Source: an uncultured Ignavibacteria bacterium
GTDB taxonomy: Bacteria; Bacteroidota; Ignavibacteria; Ignavibacteriales; Melioribacteraceae
Length of the DNA stretch: 11,960 nucleotides
Assembly (NCBI GenBank): GCA_937930275.1
Contig: CALGLM010000271.1
Span: 1-11,960 of the forward strand
Direction of reading: 5' to 3'
Shown here: piece after piece, positions 7,360-11,960 of the stretch
Layout of the letters: every line of letters starts with the position of its first letter
How positions within the stretch are numbered: position 1 is the stretch's first letter
Program-made: the position numbers and the translations under genes
The notes under the pieces: generated by a model
What the model was told of the DNA's origin: nothing
Database searches by the model: none
Seen by the model: the letters and a program-made list of their open reading frames with translations, nothing else

Positions 7360-9471
7360 ATGATAAAAAAATTAAATTTTGCCGATAACCGAAAACAGGA
7401 TAATTCTGATAATAAGAATTCAGGTGACGGCGGCTCGAACAAGAAGAATGATGATTTTGATTGGTCAAAAATAATTAAAACTGTTTTTAGCTGGGGTGCC
7501 GTAATAATTGCAGCTGTAATAGTTATGCAATTATGGCGTGGTGGCTCGTCAGGAACTGCTGAAATAACTTTTGATGTTTACCAGCAATTACTTGAAGGCG
7601 ATGAAATTCTTGAAGGTAAAATAATTAAAACTGATATTAACGATTATACTTTTGAAGGGACTTTAGTTAAAGAAAAATCCTTAAGTGTAAATAATACATG
7701 GGTTAAAACAGATAAGTTTACGGTTACTTTAGTTGAGCCTATTTTACAAGAACAAGTAAAAATATGGAAAGAAAAAAATATAAAATATACATTTGTTAAA
7801 AACTCAAACGAGTGGTTAAATGTTGTTTTAGGATTTTTACCTTGGGTACTAATTATAGGTGTATGGTTTTTAATAATGCGCAGAATGCAAGGAGGAGGAG
7901 GCGGAAGTAGCTCACGCGGTTTATTTAATTTCGGAAAAAGCAAAGCCAAACTGATAAACGAATCCCAAATTAAATTTACATTTAAAGATGTTGCCGGTGC
8001 AGACGAAGCGAAATTAGAGCTTCAAGAGATAATTGAATTTTTACGCGAACCTTCAAAATTCCGTAAATTAGGCGGTAAAATACCTCGTGGTGTTTTATTA
8101 TTGGGACCTCCGGGAACCGGAAAAACTTTACTTGCACGTGCAGTTGCCGGAGAAGCAGGAGTGCCATTCTTTTCTATAAGCGGTGCCGATTTTGTGGAAA
8201 TGTTTGTAGGTGTCGGCGCAAGCAGAGTAAGAGATTTATTTGATCAAGGTAAAAGAAATGCACCTTGTATAATATTTATTGATGAAATAGATGCTGTGGG
8301 AAGACATCGTGGTGCAGGTTTAGGCGGCGGACATGACGAAAGAGAACAGACACTTAACCAATTATTAGTCGAAATGGATGGATTTGAGCAAAATAGCGGA
8401 GTCATTATAATTGCGGCAACCAACCGTCCGGATGTTTTAGACCCAGCGCTGTTACGTCCGGGTCGTTTTGATAGACAAGTAGTTGTTGATAGACCTGATG
8501 TAAACGGACGTGAAGGAATATTAAAAGTTCACACAAGAAAAATTCCGTTAGATGTTGACGTAGATTTAAAAGTATTAGCTAAAGGTACTCCGGGATTAGC
8601 AGGAGCAGATTTAGCAAATCTTGCTAACGAAGCAGCATTACTTGCTGCAAGAAAAAACAAAACAAAAGTTAGCATGGACGATTTTGAAGAAGCCAAAGAT
8701 AAAGTTATGATGGGGATGGAACGTAAAAGTCTAATTATAACCGAAGAAGAGAAAAAAGTTACTTCTTATCACGAAATAGGTCATGTGCTTGTTGCTCGTA
8801 TGATTCCGGAAGCAGATCCTGTACACAAAGTTACAATTATACCACGTGGAAGAGCACTTGGTGTAACTACATATTTGCCTGTTGACGAAAAACATACTTA
8901 TTCAAAAGAGTACCTTGAAGCAATGATAACATATGCATTGGGCGGGCGTGCTGCCGAAAAGTTGATTTTTAACAAATTTACAACAGGTGCAGGTAACGAT
9001 ATTGAAAAGGCTACAGGAATAGCTCGTAAGATGGTATGCGAATGGGGTATGAGCGAAAAACTTGGTCCTTTATCTTATGGAAGTAAAGAAGAAGAGATAT
9101 TTTTAGGTAGGGAAATTACTAAACATAAAGACTTTAGTGATAGAACTGCAGAAATGATTGACGAAGAAATTAAAGACATTATCATTAGATGCATGAACCG
9201 TGCCGACAAAATATTAAAAGACAACGAAGATATTTTACATCGCCTTTCATTGGAGCTTTTAGAACGAGAAATATTGGATTCAGAAGAAATTGATAAAATA
9301 ATCAGAGGTGAAGAATTACCTCCGGTAAAAAAAACAAACGGTAAAAACGACAAAGACCCTAAAAATAGTTCGGACATTCCCGACCACGTAAAGGAATTGC
9401 TTGAAAAAAGAAAAAGTAAGGAAGTTGGGAATAATAATGAGAAAATAGATGGTGAATCAAACACAATTTGA
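7360..9471 (+). CDS. ftsH: ATP-dependent zinc metalloprotease FtsH
   Basis: A membrane-anchored hexameric AAA+ protease that extracts and degrades damaged membrane proteins and regulatory proteins in the cytoplasm. Order of parts: a hydrophilic Asn/Asp/Lys-rich N-terminus (1-36), first membrane segment (about 42-59), an external domain, second membrane segment (about 151-172), a Gly/Ser-rich linker, then the AAA module. This shows Walker A GPPGTGKT (249-256), the pore-loop [12 protein letters not shown], Walker B FIDEID (Asp308, Glu309) and the second region of homology [18 protein letters not shown]. The M41 protease domain has HEIGH (His471, Glu472, His475) and Asp547 in GNDIEKAT as third zinc ligand. 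Ile replaces the usual Ala or similar small residue in HEAGH. The tail after about 645 is charged and probably disordered. It has 703 residues, somewhat longer than E. coli (644), mostly at the two ends. GAGGG at 7346-7350 precedes ATG by nine bases; 15 bases separate it from hpt. Confidence 0.99.
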   Translation: MIKKLNFADNRKQDNSDNKNSGDGGSNKKNDDFDWSKIIKTVFSWGAVIIAAVIVMQLWRGGSSGTAEITFDVYQQLLEGDEILEGKIIKTDINDYTFEGTLVKEKSLSVNNTWVKTDKFTVTLVEPILQEQVKIWKEKNIKYTFVKNSNEWLNVVLGFLPWVLIIGVWFLIMRRMQGGGGGSSSRGLFNFGKSKAKLINESQIKFTFKDVAGADEAKLELQEIIEFLREPSKFRKLGGKIPRGVLLLGPPGTGKTLLARAVAGEAGVPFFSISGADFVEMFVGVGASRVRDLFDQGKRNAPCIIFIDEIDAVGRHRGAGLGGGHDEREQTLNQLLVEMDGFEQNSGVIIIAATNRPDVLDPALLRPGRFDRQVVVDRPDVNGREGILKVHTRKIPLDVDVDLKVLAKGTPGLAGADLANLANEAALLAARKNKTKVSMDDFEEAKDKVMMGMERKSLIITEEEKKVTSYHEIGHVLVARMIPEADPVHKVTIIPRGRALGVTTYLPVDEKHTYSKEYLEAMITYALGGRAAEKLIFNKFTTGAGNDIEKATGIARKMVCEWGMSEKLGPLSYGSKEEEIFLGREITKHKDFSDRTAEMIDEEIKDIIIRCMNRADKILKDNEDILHRLSLELLEREILDSEEIDKIIRGEELPPVKKTNGKNDKDPKNSSDIPDHVKELLEKRKSKEVGNNNEKIDGESNTI

Positions 9472-10120
9472 TGACATTGCATATAAAAATGAAGTATTGA
9501 GAAAGAGCATACATTTATGCTCTCTTTCAATACCTATTATTTATTACTTTATTCATAAAACTACTGCCCTTTTTATACTTGTACCGCTGGCACTATTTTC
9601 ACTGACTTTAGATTTTGGTAGATACTACTCTCCTTTGCTTGCAAAGTATATTTATAAATACTTTGGTTTTATGCTGAGAAAACATGAGATAGACAGCAGC
9701 AAAAAAAACTTAAACGGTGCAACTTATGTCTTTTTATCTGCTGCAATAGTTGTAATGATTTTTCCCAAAGTAATTGTTATAACAGCTTTTTCAGTTCTAA
9801 TTATTAGTGATATTTTAGCTGCATTAATTGGCAGAAAGTTTGGAAAACATAAATTTTTGGCTAAAAGTTTGGAAGGTACAACTGCTTTTTTTATTTCTGC
9901 ATGTTTAGTTGTTTTGGTTACGCCAAAGGTTACAGGAAAACCTATTGAATACTTAATCGGGTTTATTTCTGTTGCAGTGGGAGCAATTGCAGAAAATATT
10001 TCGTATGGGTGGGCTGACGATAACTTTGCTATTCCGGTTTCAATCGGATTTGTAATGTGGTTATTGTATTTTTTACTGCTCCCCGGAGTATCTTTAAACC
10101 TTGCTAACGTACCTTTATAA
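9449..10120 (+). CDS. Diacylglycerol/polyprenol kinase-family membrane protein (SEC59/VTE5/DGK1-like)
   Basis: A polytopic membrane protein of 223 residues with about six or seven hydrophobic segments (roughly 24-35, 38-55, 92-106, 108-127, 145-158, 167-182, 195-212). It carries the family's pattern: an N-terminal RKSIHLCSLSIPI helix, SDILAALIGRKFGKHK (120-135), the KSLEGTTAFF stretch (139-148) and an acidic ADDNFAIP (189-196). Related proteins phosphorylate lipid alcohols such as dolichol, phytol or diacylglycerol, usually with CTP, and they share their core motif with CdsA phosphatidate cytidylyltransferase. The substrate here is unknown; polyprenol/undecaprenol or diacylglycerol recycling is inference. 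The length is short for CdsA and the motif after GRKFGK (KSLEG rather than SPxKT) argues against CdsA. ATG 9449 overlaps ftsH by 23 bases, with only a weak GAG at 9439-9441 before it, so coupling to ftsH is likely. Last gene of the block. Confidence 0.75.
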   Translation: MVNQTQFDDIAYKNEVLRKSIHLCSLSIPIIYYFIHKTTALFILVPLALFSLTLDFGRYYSPLLAKYIYKYFGFMLRKHEIDSSKKNLNGATYVFLSAAIVVMIFPKVIVITAFSVLIISDILAALIGRKFGKHKFLAKSLEGTTAFFISACLVVLVTPKVTGKPIEYLIGFISVAVGAIAENISYGWADDNFAIPVSIGFVMWLLYFLLLPGVSLNLANVPL

Positions 10121-10177
10121 TTGAAACAATTTCTAATTATAACTTGTACAAATTAAAAAAATTAATTTGATATCATT

Positions 10178-11278
10178 ATGATCAAAAAATCATTACCTTT
10201 AGTATTATTTACGTTTATAGCAATTGTGCTAATAGTATCATTAACTGCATGCGATCAAAAAAAGAAAGCATTGGGCAACGAAGACGATATTTATGTAATT
10301 GCCGATACTGCAAGCTATTACACATTAGAACCGGCTTTATTAACAGTATTTAATAAAATTGTTTATACACCCCAGCCGGAAAACTTGTTTAACTTAAAAC
10401 GTTTTAATTATGATAGTTTTGAGAAACAAAAAAATAAAAAGAATGTTCTAATAATTTGTCCGCTAAATACCGGTAGCGAGCTATCAAAATATGTAGAAAG
10501 TATTTTAGATGATAAGGTAATTGATTTAGTAATGAAAGATAGTGCATTTTTCTTTACTAAAAAAGACTTATGGGCAAAAGATCAGCTTGTTATGATCGTT
10601 ACGGGTAAATCTGATGAAGTTATAGCTAAAAACTTATTACTTTATTCTGAAAATTTATTATATGCTTTTCAAAAAGCAAGTGATGAACGACTTTTTAATT
10701 CATTATATAATGAAAAGTATGAGAAAAAAGATATTGAAGCTAAATTTTTAAAAAATTACGGCTGGTTAATTTATGTTCAGGCAGATTTTCAATTAGCAAT
10801 GGATAAACCAAATGATAATTTTGTTTGGTTAAGACGTTCACCCGATAGTGATATGGAACGTTGGATTTTTGTTCATTGGATTGATAATGCAAGCCCGACT
10901 TTAGTAAATAGTGATTCAATTGTTACACTAAGGAACAAGATTACTGAAAAGTTTTATAGAACATCAGATGACTCGACATGGGTTGAAATTTCTGAGGATA
11001 ATAGAAGCAGTAAAGAAGTAAATTTTAACGGTTTTTATGCTATTATGACTCAAGGTTTATGGAGGTTTAAAGATAATAGCGGAGGAGGTCCGTTTATAAG
11101 CTATACATTTTATGACGAAAAAACAAAGCGTTTATATATGATTGACGGTTCTATTTATGCACCTAAATATTATAAAAAGAGATTAATACATCAAATGGAC
11201 GTGTTACTTCAATCATTTAAACCCAAATATATGGTTGATAAAGATAAAGCAGAAGATATCTTAAGTAATTTAGAATAA
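10178..11278 (+). CDS. DUF4837-type lipoprotein
   Basis: A predicted lipoprotein of 366 residues: two lysines, a hydrophobic stretch (6-22) and a lipobox SLTAC with the lipidated cysteine at residue 25, followed by DQKKK. The mature part fits DUF4837, a family of unknown function known mainly from Bacteroidota and relatives. What I recognise is the N-terminal IYVIADTASYY/PQPENLFNL region, WIDNASP (234-240), GLWRFKDN-x-GGGPFISY (293-309) and the late DGSIYAPKYYKKRLIHQMDVLL helix (323-344). The family call is from memory of these motifs, without a profile search. No catalytic motif is evident. Location in the cell envelope is inferred from the signal; which membrane it ends up in cannot be decided here. 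It is 57 bases past the kinase-like gene, with no visible Shine-Dalgarno sequence, and may be the end of the same transcript or its own unit. A strong terminator follows directly. Confidence 0.8.
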   Translation: MIKKSLPLVLFTFIAIVLIVSLTACDQKKKALGNEDDIYVIADTASYYTLEPALLTVFNKIVYTPQPENLFNLKRFNYDSFEKQKNKKNVLIICPLNTGSELSKYVESILDDKVIDLVMKDSAFFFTKKDLWAKDQLVMIVTGKSDEVIAKNLLLYSENLLYAFQKASDERLFNSLYNEKYEKKDIEAKFLKNYGWLIYVQADFQLAMDKPNDNFVWLRRSPDSDMERWIFVHWIDNASPTLVNSDSIVTLRNKITEKFYRTSDDSTWVEISEDNRSSKEVNFNGFYAIMTQGLWRFKDNSGGGPFISYTFYDEKTKRLYMIDGSIYAPKYYKKRLIHQMDVLLQSFKPKYMVDKDKAEDILSNLE

Positions 11279-11306
11279 AAAAAGCCGGTTTAACCGGCTT
11301 TTTTTT
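11279..11306. terminator. Bidirectional Rho-independent terminator between convergent genes
   Basis: A near-perfect palindrome: GCCGG (11284-11288) pairs with CCGGC (11294-11298) around a TTTAA loop. The stem is extended by the A run on the left (starting in the stop codon, 11277-11283) against eight T residues on the right (11299-11306). Read on either strand, a GC stem is followed by a T run, so it can stop both the lipoprotein gene coming from the left and the secreted-protein gene coming from the right, whose stop codon is at 11310-11312. Confidence 0.92.
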
Positions 11307-11309
11307 AGA

Positions 11310-11960
11310 TTATTTTAGATATATCATTTTTATTGTTTTTGCTAAATTATTTGCAGTCAATCTGCAGAAATAAACGCCACCCGAAATATTGCTTAAAGGT
11401 AACCATACCGAACTATATGCACCTGATTGCAAGTTATCGTTAATTATAGTTTCTACTTCATTCCCTAAAACATCGTATATCACTAAACTTACTTGAGACG
11501 GTTCGGAAATGCTAAATTTTATTGTTGTTGCCGGATTAAAAGGATTTGGGTAGTTTTGTTCTAAATTAAAGTCTGAAGGTATAAACGGATGAGGTTGAAC
11601 GTCAACAGTACCTGAAGTTGTCCAAAGTACGTCTGTAACATCTATAAAACCGTTATCTGGTGCAAGAGTATCAACCGCAGAAAATGAAACGCTAAACCCG
11701 TTTAGCGCAACAATTTCGTAAGAAATTTCTCTTGAATAATCGCCTGTTGCAGCCTCATACCTTGTTTCGTCTTCTCTTAAACGTAACGCCGGTAAAATTT
11801 CATTATATGGCGTTCTAATAGTACCGTAGGCGTCACATTTATAATGCTTTCTATGATTTTCGGTATATGAGTTCATCGGTGCGCCGTTCAAAAACGATGA
11901 AGCAGTAAATTGAAATATATCAGTCCATTCAGTTAAATAAGTCATTGGAAAAATAAATGA
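11310..11960 (-). CDS. Type IX secretion system cargo protein with C-terminal sorting domain, 5' end outside the window
   Basis: The 3' part of a gene for a secreted protein. The last 85 or so residues (11310 to about 11570) are a type A T9SS sorting domain: FNLEQNYPNPFNPATTIKFSI, then VSLVIYDVLGNEVETI, SGGVYFCRL and KTIKMIYLK. Such domains direct export across the outer membrane and are normally removed or attached to lipid at the surface. The preceding part has FPMTYLTEWTD and YKCDAYGTIRTP-x4-LPALRLRE, a pattern I recall from secreted Ignavibacteria-type proteins of unknown function; it shows no enzyme motif. The frame is open to base 11960 with five more codons (SFIFP) before the ATG at 11945, so that ATG is probably internal and a signal peptide should lie outside the window. 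Convergent with the lipoprotein gene across a shared terminator. Confidence 0.87.
   Translation of the reverse strand, partial: SFIFPMTYLTEWTDIFQFTASSFLNGAPMNSYTENHRKHYKCDAYGTIRTPYNEILPALRLREDETRYEAATGDYSREISYEIVALNGFSVSFSAVDTLAPDNGFIDVTDVLWTTSGTVDVQPHPFIPSDFNLEQNYPNPFNPATTIKFSISEPSQVSLVIYDVLGNEVETIINDNLQSGAYSSVWLPLSNISGGVYFCRLTANNLAKTIKMIYLK

Noticed and set aside
9075..9530. A 151-codon open frame on the minus strand across the ftsH/kinase junction
   Set aside because: Serine- and leucine-rich antisense product over well-supported genes; no family resemblance.
10150..10168. Inverted repeat AAATTAA / TTAATTT before the lipoprotein gene
   Set aside because: Arms consist of A and T only with a poly-A loop; expected by chance in such DNA, and too weak for a terminator. 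A TTAATTTG in it resembles a Bacteroidota -7 box but is mismatched and only nine bases from the start codon.
11943..11945. ATG (minus strand) as the start of the T9SS cargo gene
   Set aside because: The frame continues to the window edge, no signal peptide follows this ATG, and the preceding SFIFP codons fit the same secreted domain.
1..11960. A novel defence, mobile or CRISPR-like system
   Set aside because: No repeats with spacers, transposase, integrase, toxin-antitoxin or phage genes were seen; all genes but the last two have clear housekeeping families.

Overview
The window is strongly AT-rich and densely coded. It most likely comes from the Ignavibacteria/Kapabacteria branch of the Bacteroidota/Chlorobiota group. 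The best evidence is a C-terminal type IX secretion sorting domain with the NYPNPFNP signature in the last gene, in the style usual for that branch. A DUF4837-type lipoprotein, a family I associate with Bacteroidota and relatives, supports this. The assignment is inferred from protein style, not from a marker-gene tree. Almost everything here is ordinary housekeeping; I found no mobile element, CRISPR array, RNA gene or phage gene.

Layout: (1) Positions 1-3114 (+) hold the 3' part of an AddB-like PD-(D/E)XK nuclease with iron-sulfur cysteines, open at the left window edge and closed by a hairpin terminator at 3175-3205. (2) Positions 3228-10120 (+) hold seven tightly packed genes that look like one operon: greA, ribD, ribE, tilS, hpt, ftsH and a SEC59/VTE5-type lipid kinase gene. 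Neighbours overlap by 1 to 23 nt or are 15 nt apart. (3) After a 57-nt gap, positions 10178-11278 (+) encode a DUF4837-type lipoprotein. (4) A strong hairpin at 11279-11306 can end transcription in both directions. It separates this lipoprotein gene from a convergent gene on the minus strand (11310 to beyond 11960) that encodes a type IX-secreted protein, cut by the right window edge.

How the genes fit together: greA serves transcription elongation. ribD and ribE supply three of the steps from GTP-derived pyrimidine to riboflavin; ribBA and ribH are not in the window and no FMN riboswitch is visible. tilS-hpt-ftsH is a gene order also known from Firmicutes, where TilS and HprT have been reported to act together on ftsH expression. 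The last gene of the block probably acts on membrane lipid alcohols.

Points worth a second look: the ribD start codon (no ATG or GTG available); where the greA-operon promoter can lie relative to the terminator just upstream; the conserved tilS-hpt-ftsH order; the HEIGH zinc motif of FtsH; and the two poorly characterised envelope proteins at the right end.
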